From contig AP025062.1 in the NCBI GenBank assembly GCA_036186865.1, forward strand, positions 29,889,708 through 29,953,707: a stretch of DNA of 64,000 bases, read 5' to 3'. A program made the position numbers and the translations under genes. Of the stretch, positions 33,674 to 42,871 are shown one piece after another. Under the pieces are notes generated by a model. The model was given only the letters and a program-made list of their open reading frames with translations. It was not told the origin of the DNA and searched no databases. The stretch's first letter is position 1; every line of letters begins with the position of its first letter. The DNA is from Eustoma russellianum (Eukaryota; Streptophyta; Magnoliopsida; Gentianales; Gentianaceae).

Positions 33674-36600
33674 ATGGCCAGCAGCAATTCCGCATCTAGC
33701 AAGTCTAAAGGAGCCGAAACTGTTGACAACACTCAACAACAAATGCTGGAAATGCTTAAGAAACTCATGCACGACAATGAGATAATTAAGCATCGCTTGG
33801 AAGACGTGGAGCGAAGCTACAAAACAAGTGATGGCCAAGGAACAAGCAGGGCCGTTCCACCACCACAACCAAGGCGCCATCCTCCGGAAGAAGTTGAGGA
33901 CGATAACATTCGACCCCCGCACACCGAAGCGAGACGGTTTGCTCCTCCTACACAAGCAAGAAGGTACGCTCCAAGAAGGTACAATGATGATTACATTCCC
34001 TTTGAGCATGATGATTATGACTTTGATGACCACCATCCTCGTGGTTACCAAAGACGCCAAAATCCCCTTTTCCCACAAGATGACGATTTTCTCAAAACCA
34101 AAATAAGTATTCCCACGTTTTATGGTAAAAGTAATGCGGAGGAATATTTAGAATGGGAAACGAAAGTGGATTTGATCTTTTCTTGTACCAATTATAGTGA
34201 ATTGCAAAAAGTGAGGTATGCTTCCATTGAATTTTCTGGTTATGCACTTAATTGGTGGACGAATTTGTGTCGAAATAGAACTAAGACGAGACAACCCCCA
34301 ATCGCCACTTGGGAAGAAATGAAGTTTGAAATGCGTCAACGTTTTATTCCAAACAATTATGAGAGTTCTATTTTCACAAGCTTGCATAACTTACGACAAG
34401 GTTCCAAAAGTGTAGACGAGTACTATAAAGAGTTAGAAATTTTGTTGGAGAGGTCTAACTTGCAGGAACCTGAAGAAGCCACCAAGGCTCGATTTTTACA
34501 TGGTTTAAACAGGGAGATTGCGCAAAGGGTTGACCTTCAACCTTACCTCGACCTCACAACCATGGTCCATATGGCTGAGAAGATTGAAGCACAATTAAAG
34601 GTACGTAACTCCTCTAATTTCAATTCCAATTATCGTACTAATCAATCTTCGTCAAGATTTCACAGCAAGCCTTCAGGAGCAGGAAGTTCACGGCCTACAG
34701 GAGGCCAAACGCGTGACCAAAGAGCATCACAAAGAATGGACAATCGTGTGCAATCCACACAAAGGAGAGATGAACGCACCCAACAAAAGGCTCCTACCGG
34801 AAATCCTTCGGATTCTTCAAACAGGTTTAGAGACATTAAATGCTATAAATGTCAAGGACGTGGTCACATAGGAAAAGAATGTCCTAATTCAAAAAGAATC
34901 ATGTTAATTGAAGAGACAAACGAATATGTGTCCGAGTCCGAGCATGAAAACGAGTCTGAGCATGATAATGAAATTGAACCTGAAGAAGACCTAGGCGCAT
35001 TAGATGATTTTGACACTAAAGAGTTTCTTGTTGTGCGTAGAGCTTTAAATGCATATCCGAAATTAGATGATCACGAAAAACATAGAGAAAACATTTTCCA
35101 TATTCATTGCATGATAAATGGTAAAGTGTGCACCATGATCATTGATTCCGGTTCTTGTGCTAATGTGGCTAGCATCGAATTAGTAAGAAAACTGAATTTG
35201 CCTATGACTAATCATCCGCACCCTTACAAACTTGCATGGCTAAATGACTGCGGTGAAGTTAGCGTAAGTAAACAAGTTTTGATTTCTCTTAGCATTGGTA
35301 GTTACAAAGATGATGTTTTATGTGATGTCGCCCCAATGCATGCTAGTCATATCTTACTTGGTAGGCCATGGCAATTTGATAGACATGTGACATATGATGG
35401 TTATTTGAATCGTTATTCTTTCAAATTGAATGGCAAATTGTACAAACTGCATGCACTTCCACCACACAAAGTCCACGAGGATCACCAACGCATGTCCAAG
35501 TCTAGAGCCGATCCTAAGGAAAAAGAAGCCGAGAGAAAATTCGTGGAGTGTATGAAAAGTGAGAACAAAAAACAAGAGAGCAAGGGAAAAGAGGTAGTGC
35601 CCCTAAGGGTCAACGAGTCCAAAAAGAAGTGTGGGTATTTCGCAAAGAAAAGAGAGGTTACACGTGCACTTTATAACAACCAAACTGTCTTCATCATCAT
35701 CCCAAAGTCGTGTCAACTTGCCCTTGAAGAACTCCCACCAAACTTACCTACCTCAGTTGCGTCCCTTATCCAAGAATATGAAGTTCTATTTCCTTCCGAA
35801 CCACCATCCGGATTACCACCCATTAGAGGGATAGAACACCAAATCGACTTTGTCCCAGGAGCCGTGTTACCCAATCGCCCAGCCTATCGAGCAAACCCCG
35901 AAGAAACCAAAGAAATCCAAAGGCAAGTAGAAGAGCTCCTAGCTAGTGGACAAATCCGAGAGAGTCTGAGCCCATCTGCCGTCCCCGTCATTTTAGTACC
36001 CAAAAAGGATGGAACGTGGAGAATGTGTACCGATTGCCGAGCCATAAACAAGATTACCGTCAAGTATAGGTACCCCATACCTAGGCTAGACGATATGTTA
36101 GACATGTTGCACGGATCCAAATTCTTCACCAAAATTGACCTTAAGCAAGGGTACTTCCAGGTACGCATTAGAGAAGGGGACGAATGGAAGACTGCATTCA
36201 AAACCAAGTTTGGGCTCTATGAGTGGTTAGTGATGCCCTTCGGGCTCACCAACGCCCCTAGTACCTTTATGAGGCTAATGAATGAAGTCTTACGTGCATT
36301 CATAGGACGCTTTGTCGTTGTCTATTTCGATGATATCCTAATCTATTCCCACACCATAGAAGATCATCTTGACCACATTAGAGCCGTTTTTGAAAAGCTT
36401 AAGCAAGAACAACTTTACGCCAACTTTAAGAAGTGCTCTTTCTGTTTAGAACGCGTAGTTTTTCTAGGCTTTGTCATTTCGGCTGAGGGAGTAGAGATGG
36501 ATGAGGAAAAGGTTAGGTCAATTGTGGAGTGGCCTATACCTAAGAATGTAGGGGAAGTTCGCAGTTTTCATGGACTAGCAAGCTTTTATAGACGCTTTGT

Positions 36601-38560
36601 CAAAGATTTTTCTTCCATAGCTGCACCCCTAAACGAAATTGTGAAAAAAGATGTGCCTTTTAGGTGGGAAGAGCCACAACAACAGACATTTGATGAACTC
36701 AAACGTAGGCTGACCACTGCACCCATACTTAGACTACCAAATTTTGACGAGACCTTTGAGATCGAGTGTGATGCAAGTGGAGTGGGTATAGGCGCAGTTT
36801 TAACCCAAAGTAAGAAACCCATAGCCTACTTTAGTGAAAAGTTGAAAGGAGCATCAGTGAATTACTCTACCTATGATAAGGAACTTTATGCCCTTGTGAG
36901 ATCCCTACAAACTTGGCAACACTATCTTCAAACCAAAGAGTTTGTGATCCACACTGACCACGAAAGCCTTAAGTATCTTAAAGGGCAAGGAAAGTTGAAC
37001 AAAAGACATGCCAAATGGGTAGAGTTCATAGAACAATTCCCTTACGTGATTAAGTACAAGCAAGGAAAGGATAATATTGTTGCCGATGCCCTCTCTAGGA
37101 GATACACGTTAGTGACTACATTATCTTCCCGCTTCTTAGGATTTGAATCACTTAAGGACTTGTACCCCAATGACCATGACTTTGGCACCATATTCGAGGC
37201 ATGTAAAGAAGCATCATTTGGAAAATTTTACATACATGAGGGTTATCTTTTCAAAGAACACAAATTGTGCATTCCCCAGTCATCCCTACGAGAAGCATTG
37301 ACCAGAGAAGCCCATGGGGGAGGTTTAATGGGTCATTTCGGAGTGTTCAAAACCCTTGAGACTCTTAAAGAACATTTCTATTGGCCCCACATGAGAGTAG
37401 ACGTCGAGAGGTTGTGTGGTAATTGCATCACTTGCAAACAAGCCAAATCCAAGTCCCAACCACATGGCCTTTACACGCCTTTACCCGTCCCTGATTCCCC
37501 TTGGATTGACATTTCTATGGACTTTGTTTTAGGCCTCCCTAGGTCTCGGGGAGGACGCGATAGCATTTATGTTGTGGTCGATCGATTTTCAAAAATGGCA
37601 CATTTCATAGCATGTAGAAAAGTTGATGATGCCACACATGTTGCTGATTTGTTCTTCAAAGAAATTGTTAGATTGCATGGCATGCCACGTACAATTGTAA
37701 GTGATAGAGATACGAAATTCTTGAGTCATTTTTGGCGTGTTTTGTGGGCTAAACTTGGTACACAATTGTTGTTTTCCACCACCGCACACCCACAAACTGA
37801 TGGACAAACTGAAGTCGTTAATCGTACTCTTTCTCAACTTTTGCGTGCCATTTTGCAAAAACACATTAAACATTGGGAAGATTGTTTACCATATATCGAA
37901 TTTGCATATAATAGGAGTGTCCATCACGGTACTTTGCATAGTCCATTTGAAATCGTGTATGGCTTTAATCCCTTGTCTCCCATTGATTTGATTCCTATTC
38001 CCGTGCATGAACGTTCTAGTCTTGATGGTAAACAAAAAGCGGACAACATAAAGAAACTGCATGAACAAGTTAAAACACAACTAGAAAAGAAAAACAAAGC
38101 TTATGAAAGACGAGCTAACAAACATCGGAAAAGAGTTGTGTTCAAACCTGGAGATTTAGTGTGGTTACATTTGCGTAAAGAAAGATTTCCCAATGAAAGA
38201 AAGTCAAAATTGTTGCCTCGCGGAGATGGACCCTTTAAAGTATTGAAACGCATAGGTGACAATGCATACATCCTCGATCTTCCCGACAGGTATGGTTCAG
38301 TTTCACCTACTTTTAATGTTGCTGATCTCACCCCTTTCAACGATGACCTTTTTGATTCGAGGACGAATCCTTTTGAGGAGGGGGGGATTAATGAGGATCA
38401 AGGGTCCGATGAGGATCAAGGGCCCCATCAAGAGGTCAAAGGTCCTATAACAAGAAGGAGGGCAAGGGAACTTTGTCATCAAGTTGCCACCTTCTTGTAC
38501 AAGCATGTTCAAGATGAGCCTAAGACTCCTTGGGTTCATTTCATTGAACCTTCAACTTGA
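33674..38560 (+). CDS. gag-pol: G1-F gag-pol polyprotein (1628 aa), intact
   Basis: A single frame encodes all products. Gag domain is at about residues 130-330 and CCHC knuckle (CYKCQGRGHIGKEC) at 390-403. The aspartic protease has D491-S-G, the reverse transcriptase YFDD at 884-887, and RNase H D1033 in ECDASG. The integrase has a zinc finger from H1214 and catalytic D1283, D1344 and E1380 (35 residues between the last two), then the GPF module near 1519. The frame continues through the polypurine tract and ends 172 bases inside the 3' LTR (GPITRRRAREL region). There is no chromodomain. The start ATG is chosen over the TTG-opened frame at 33626 because MASSN begins right there in G1-E too. 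No stop separates gag from pol, so release depends on the protease. Confidence 0.95.
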   Translation: MASSNSASSKSKGAETVDNTQQQMLEMLKKLMHDNEIIKHRLEDVERSYKTSDGQGTSRAVPPPQPRRHPPEEVEDDNIRPPHTEARRFAPPTQARRYAPRRYNDDYIPFEHDDYDFDDHHPRGYQRRQNPLFPQDDDFLKTKISIPTFYGKSNAEEYLEWETKVDLIFSCTNYSELQKVRYASIEFSGYALNWWTNLCRNRTKTRQPPIATWEEMKFEMRQRFIPNNYESSIFTSLHNLRQGSKSVDEYYKELEILLERSNLQEPEEATKARFLHGLNREIAQRVDLQPYLDLTTMVHMAEKIEAQLKVRNSSNFNSNYRTNQSSSRFHSKPSGAGSSRPTGGQTRDQRASQRMDNRVQSTQRRDERTQQKAPTGNPSDSSNRFRDIKCYKCQGRGHIGKECPNSKRIMLIEETNEYVSESEHENESEHDNEIEPEEDLGALDDFDTKEFLVVRRALNAYPKLDDHEKHRENIFHIHCMINGKVCTMIIDSGSCANVASIELVRKLNLPMTNHPHPYKLAWLNDCGEVSVSKQVLISLSIGSYKDDVLCDVAPMHASHILLGRPWQFDRHVTYDGYLNRYSFKLNGKLYKLHALPPHKVHEDHQRMSKSRADPKEKEAERKFVECMKSENKKQESKGKEVVPLRVNESKKKCGYFAKKREVTRALYNNQTVFIIIPKSCQLALEELPPNLPTSVASLIQEYEVLFPSEPPSGLPPIRGIEHQIDFVPGAVLPNRPAYRANPEETKEIQRQVEELLASGQIRESLSPSAVPVILVPKKDGTWRMCTDCRAINKITVKYRYPIPRLDDMLDMLHGSKFFTKIDLKQGYFQVRIREGDEWKTAFKTKFGLYEWLVMPFGLTNAPSTFMRLMNEVLRAFIGRFVVVYFDDILIYSHTIEDHLDHIRAVFEKLKQEQLYANFKKCSFCLERVVFLGFVISAEGVEMDEEKVRSIVEWPIPKNVGEVRSFHGLASFYRRFVKDFSSIAAPLNEIVKKDVPFRWEEPQQQTFDELKRRLTTAPILRLPNFDETFEIECDASGVGIGAVLTQSKKPIAYFSEKLKGASVNYSTYDKELYALVRSLQTWQHYLQTKEFVIHTDHESLKYLKGQGKLNKRHAKWVEFIEQFPYVIKYKQGKDNIVADALSRRYTLVTTLSSRFLGFESLKDLYPNDHDFGTIFEACKEASFGKFYIHEGYLFKEHKLCIPQSSLREALTREAHGGGLMGHFGVFKTLETLKEHFYWPHMRVDVERLCGNCITCKQAKSKSQPHGLYTPLPVPDSPWIDISMDFVLGLPRSRGGRDSIYVVVDRFSKMAHFIACRKVDDATHVADLFFKEIVRLHGMPRTIVSDRDTKFLSHFWRVLWAKLGTQLLFSTTAHPQTDGQTEVVNRTLSQLLRAILQKHIKHWEDCLPYIEFAYNRSVHHGTLHSPFEIVYGFNPLSPIDLIPIPVHERSSLDGKQKADNIKKLHEQVKTQLEKKNKAYERRANKHRKRVVFKPGDLVWLHLRKERFPNERKSKLLPRGDGPFKVLKRIGDNAYILDLPDRYGSVSPTFNVADLTPFNDDLFDSRTNPFEEGGINEDQGSDEDQGPHQEVKGPITRRRARELCHQVATFLYKHVQDEPKTPWVHFIEPST
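38375..38388 (+). other. G1-F polypurine tract
   Basis: GAGGAGGGGGGGAT lies directly before the 3' LTR and overlaps the coding frame. Confidence 0.87.
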
Positions 38561-39820
38561 GCATGTATCACATGCACGTCTACACTCTTTGTTTCTTTGA
38601 ATTTTATCTTGTGTCTTGTGATCTTTGTTTTATGTCTTTTCTTTGTAGGTAAATTAGGTACAAGAGAATGTTTGAAGAGAATGTTTCAAGAGAATGTTTG
38701 AAGAGAATGTTCAAGAGAATGTTTCAAGAGAATGTTTCAAGAGAATGTTGAAGAGAATGTTTCAAGAGAATGTTTGTCTATGCTAAGACAAATTCAAAAG
38801 TGTCCAAGATAGAGTCTCTTGATCAAGTTGAAATCAAAATCATCTCCATTATCCACAAAAGGGGGCGGCCATATCTAAAGCAAATGGATAATGATCAATT
38901 GAGTTTAAATTCAAAGCTAGGCTTGAATTTAAAATTCAACCTTAATTTGAATTCAATCTCAATCAATTGGAGACTTAAAGTTCAAGAGGATTTCAGCCTA
39001 ATCTCCAAACGCCATTTTTGAAGCAAAGAAGAGATGGCAATTCAAATTTGAATCCAAGTTTAAATTCAAGTTCAAGTCAAACTCAATCTCCAACCAGCAT
39101 TTGAATTCAACATCTCAACCATTTGAAGACATATCACACGCCTAGATATACTTCCACACGCCAACTTGGAGCTAAGAAAAGGATGGGATCATAATTCAAA
39201 GATTGAATTCAAGTTTGAAGTCAAGTTGAATCCAATCTTCAATTAGCCTTTGAATTCAAGTTCAACCACTTCATCTACATCTCCAACGCCAATTTCATCA
39301 CCAAACGTGTCTAGATTCATTGAAGATAACATCTTTTAAGCATTTCAAGTTTAGCTAGAATTATCTTAGTTCAAATTTTCAAGCAAAAGTTCAAATTTAA
39401 ACATTTGTTAGATAGCTTTATTTTGAATTATCTCTAGCCATTTCAAGCTAAAGGGGGACGTTTCTTAGGCCTATAAATAGACCCCTTTGGCTGGTTGTAA
39501 TCTCACCTTTCGATGAATAACAATTCTTGATATTTTCTTCACTTTGAGTGATACTTTGTTTTCTTGGTTTTGCATTAAAAACCTAAGTTAAGATCCTTCA
39601 AAGTTGAGCGATTTGAAGGTATTGCCATTGCTAAAAGGTGCCGTCCAGGAGGGCCATCTTGGTTTGCCTGATCAACGACCATCTTATAGTGTTGGTCTTG
39701 CTCGTTGTCCACACGTTTGATCACTAAGGAAGCAAGGGGAAGTTTACTTCTTTGTGCCTAACCCTTTGTGAAGGACGTTTGGAAGGTGGAATTGTTGGAG
39801 CCCACGAGTTGCACGCATCA
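38389..39820 (+). repeat. G1-F 3' LTR (1432 bp)
   Basis: It matches 30558-31989 with one substitution seen. It carries the last 172 coding bases, the TATA box at 39471-39480 and the minisatellite at about 38664-38775. It ends GCACGCATCA and is followed by the ATAAG duplication. Confidence 0.94.
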
Positions 39821-39904
39821 ATAAGGAAGTGTATTGCCAAGGCTTCTTCAAACCACAATGTTCTCTGCTTGTTTCTTCCTTTTTGCTTTCAAGTTGCACC
39901 AATT
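39821..39904 (-). repeat. G1-E leader fragment between G1-F and G2-A
   Basis: This 84 bp piece of the G1-E leader is inverse to G1-F 33409-33492. It starts with ATAAG (G1-F duplication) and ends with CAATT, the likely target duplication of G2-A. Confidence 0.85.
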
Positions 39905-41349
39905 TGATACGAATATGGTTCGTATGTTGATGTTGTCCCGATCTTTCTTCACTCTCCAAACGTCCCTCAAGCCTTGAATGTGATGGACAATGGTGCCAAG
40001 CAACCACCTTCCTTTCAAGCCTCCAAATTCGTTTGGTTGTTATGTGTTTCAATCCGTCCAATCCAACCAGTCACTCCTAATCCTTGGATTGTGGATCACC
40101 AACAAGGAACACACAATCCTTAATTGGGTCTAGCCTTGATTTAGATATGTGTAAACCAAAGGAAAAACACAAACTTTTATTCAAGAAACTCAAGAACAAA
40201 AGACAATACAAAACCGTATGGTTTTAGTCTCAAAGGTGCGAAAATAGTCTAACTTCCAAAAGAAATGCTAAGTGATCAATATATTTGATTACAAGTCTTG
40301 TTGGCCAACCCAAAAAAAACGTCTAGGTGCATCTTGGAGCTTCAATGTTTGCGCCATTTCCTTCCTTGAGATGCAAATCTGATTTGTTATTTTAGGTAAG
40401 CTTCTCTCTCTTGGCAAATCCACACTTATTGTCTCAATCACCAATTATTGCATCATTAACCATCCTTCTAGAACTTGCCTTGTGTATCCATGTGCCTTCA
40501 ATACACGCCATTCAGCCCTCCTTGTGACACAAGATCAGATTTCCTAATTTTGGTAACTTTCTCTCACTTGAATTATCTCCTTAAATGCTCCAAATCTTCA
40601 ATTATGACTCCATAATTCATTCCAATCATCCCAATCTGATTTATGACATTCTAGAAGGTCTCTTAATTGCATTTGATGATAATATGCGGCTGCCACCCTC
40701 TCAAGAAGACCGAAAACCCTAATTTGCACAATTGGCTTGTTTTGGACTTCTTCCTTGCAACTCTTGTAACTATTTTTGTGGACTGATTTTGACAAAACCC
40801 AAAACATGAAAGATGCTCTAAATTAAGTCTACTTCAAGGTCCAGCTGGTTCCATGCACGCCCCATCTCACTTGAAAGCCTAAAACCACAAGACAGCCTTG
40901 TATGGACAAGCTTGGTCCAAATCTGAGAAGCCTTCCTTTCCAAAGCCCAAGGCGTTTGATCAAGACCTATAACACCTACAAATCACACTCATACACCAAA
41001 CATAAGTATTCTAAAACAAACTTTAAAAGAATCAAAAGAAAGGAGCAACTAAAAGCCACAGAAACGGCACCCACAAGCGGACTGACTATCCTGCCCTCCC
41101 ACCAACCCTTTAACTTATTTATTGACAATGAAAACATTGGATAATCAGTTCTTAAGCTCAACAATGAGCACCCATTTAGGAGGAACGTTCATTGGTTCAT
41201 CTTGCACATGTTTGGTTAGAAAGGAGCCAACATCAAAACCAACTTGAAGACAATTAATCCTCTTAGTTTGGCTCCTTGTCAAAGGCCCCTTATGGTTAAG
41301 GGCACCTTGTGCAAGCTCCTCATTAGGGGGCTGCTCCTCAGCCTCATCA
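39905..41349 (-). repeat. G2-A 3' LTR (1445 bp)
   Basis: In plus orientation it begins TGATACGAATATGG and ends CTCATCA. It is homologous to G2-B 4855-6296. I recognise no gene; a TATA box as clear as in G1 is not evident. Confidence 0.88.
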
Positions 41350-42871
41350 ATCCCCCCTCCTCAAAAGGATTCGCCCTCGAATCATCAAGATAAAAATGCT
41401 CAAAAGGGGAAAGATCACTTACATTGAAGGTGTTGGAAACTGAACCATACCTGTCTTGAGGAAGATCAAGCACATAAGCATTTGGACCAACCTTTTGAAT
41501 GACCTTAAAAGGTCCATCTCCTCTAGGCATAAGCTTGGACTTCCTCTCCTTAGGAAACCGTTCCTTCCTTAAATGCAACCAAACAAGATCTCCAGGATAA
41601 AACACAACATCTCGTCTATGCTTGTTAGCTTGTTTGGCATACTGTCTATTCTTTCTTTCAAGTTGGAGTTTAACCTTTTCATGCAACTTTTTGATCATTT
41701 CAGCTCGTTGTTTACCATCCATGCTAGTACGCTCATCAATTGGAATAGGCAACAAATCAAGTGGGGAGTGGGGTAGAAAACCATAGACAACTTCAAAAGG
41801 GGAATACAAAGACCCACTATGAACAGCCCTATTGTAAGCAAACTCAATATGTGGTAAACATTCTTCCCAATTTTTCAGATTGCTTTGGATTAAGGCACGC
41901 AACATTTGTGACAAGGTCCTATTTACCACTTCAGTTTGGCCATCTGTTTGTGGGTGTGCAGTAGTAGAAAACAAAAGCTTAGTTCCCAACTTGCTCCAAA
42001 GCACACGCCAGAAATGACTCAAGAATTTACTGTCCCTATCACTAACAATTGTTTTAGGCATGCCATGCAACCTAACAACTTCTTTAAAGAATAGATTTGC
42101 AATGTAGGAAGCATCATCTACTTTGTGACAAGCAATAAAGTGTGCCATCTTAGAGAATCTGTCTACCACAACAAAGACACTATCTCTACCACCTTTTGAT
42201 CTAGGTAAGCCAAGAACAAAGTCCATAGAAATGTCCTCCCAAGGTGCACTAGGTACGTCCAAGGGTGTGTACAAACCATGAGGTTGTGTTTTGGACTTAG
42301 CTTGCCTACAAGTGATGCAACTACTACAAGCCTTTGCAACATCTGATTTCATGTGAGGCCAAAAGAAATGTTCCTTTAAAGTTTCTAAAGTTTTAAAAAC
42401 TCCAAAGTGTCCCATTAACCCGCCCCCATGTGCTTCCTTAACCAACAATTCACGCATTGATCCCTTAGGAATGCATAATCGTTTCTCCTTAAACAAATAG
42501 CCATCATGCAAATAAAATTTACCAAAAGGAGAATCAACACATGCATCATAAATGGAAGCAAAATCAGAATCATCCTTATACAATTCATTAACAAATTCAA
42601 AGCCAAGCAAGTGTGAAGACAACTTAGTAATCAAGGTATACCTTCTAGACAAAGCATCAGCAACTATGTTATCTTTTCCTTGCTTATACTTAATGACATA
42701 AGGAAATTGCTCAATAAACTCAACCCACTTTGCATGCCTCTTATTCAGTTTTCCTTGACTCTTAAGGTACTTCAAACTTTCATGATCAGTATGAATGACA
42801 AACTCTTTGGGTTTCAAGTAGTGTTGCCAAGTTTGTAAGGACCTCACTAAAGCATACAACTCCTTATCATA
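41279..42871 (-). pseudogene. G2-A pol fragment: RNase H end and integrase
   Basis: An open frame runs from the C3 junction to 41279. It holds the end of RNase H, the integrase zinc finger (HGGGLMGHFG ... CSSCITCRQAK), catalytic motifs (SMDFVLGLP, SDRDSKF, TDGQTEVV) and the GPF module. The guanine run of the polypurine tract has six instead of seven bases (41352-41357), so the frame shifts at the LTR border and the C-terminal extension seen in G2-B is lost. The reverse transcriptase, protease and gag are not present here because C3 interrupts the element. Confidence 0.9.
41350..41362 (-). other. G2-A polypurine tract, one base short
   Basis: The minus strand reads GAGGAGGGGGGAT next to the LTR. 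It has one G fewer than G2-B and G1-F. Confidence 0.82.

Larger units (their letters stand above)
24209..39820. repeat. 6.3 kb inverted repeat formed by G1-E and G1-F
   Basis: Arm 1 (24209-30557, minus) and arm 2 (33488-39820, plus) are the same gypsy segment from leader to 3' LTR in opposite orientation. The spacer (30558-33487) is the 5' LTR and leader of G1-F. The arms are near-identical in coding regions. Confidence 0.9.
30558..39820 (+). mobile_element. G1-F: complete, young Ty3/gypsy (CRM-like) element (9263 bp)
   Basis: Its LTRs are both exactly 1432 bp (30558-31989 and 38389-39820) and differ at one base in my reading. They are flanked by the perfect duplication ATAAG (30553-30557 and 39821-39825). 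It has a PBS, one uninterrupted gag-pol frame and a polypurine tract. It is inserted in the leader of G1-E in the opposite orientation. Assignment to the CRM-type chromoviruses rests on the GPF module, the lack of a chromodomain and the C-terminal extension coded by the 3' LTR; this is an inference. Confidence 0.95.
39905..42871 (-). mobile_element. G2-A: 3' part of a second Ty3/gypsy family
   Basis: On the minus strand it has the 3' LTR (39905-41349), polypurine tract and pol from RNase H to the integrase end. It is cut at 42871 by C3. It is related to but distinct from G1: similar protein motifs, different LTRs. It lies in the leader of G1-E. Confidence 0.9.
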
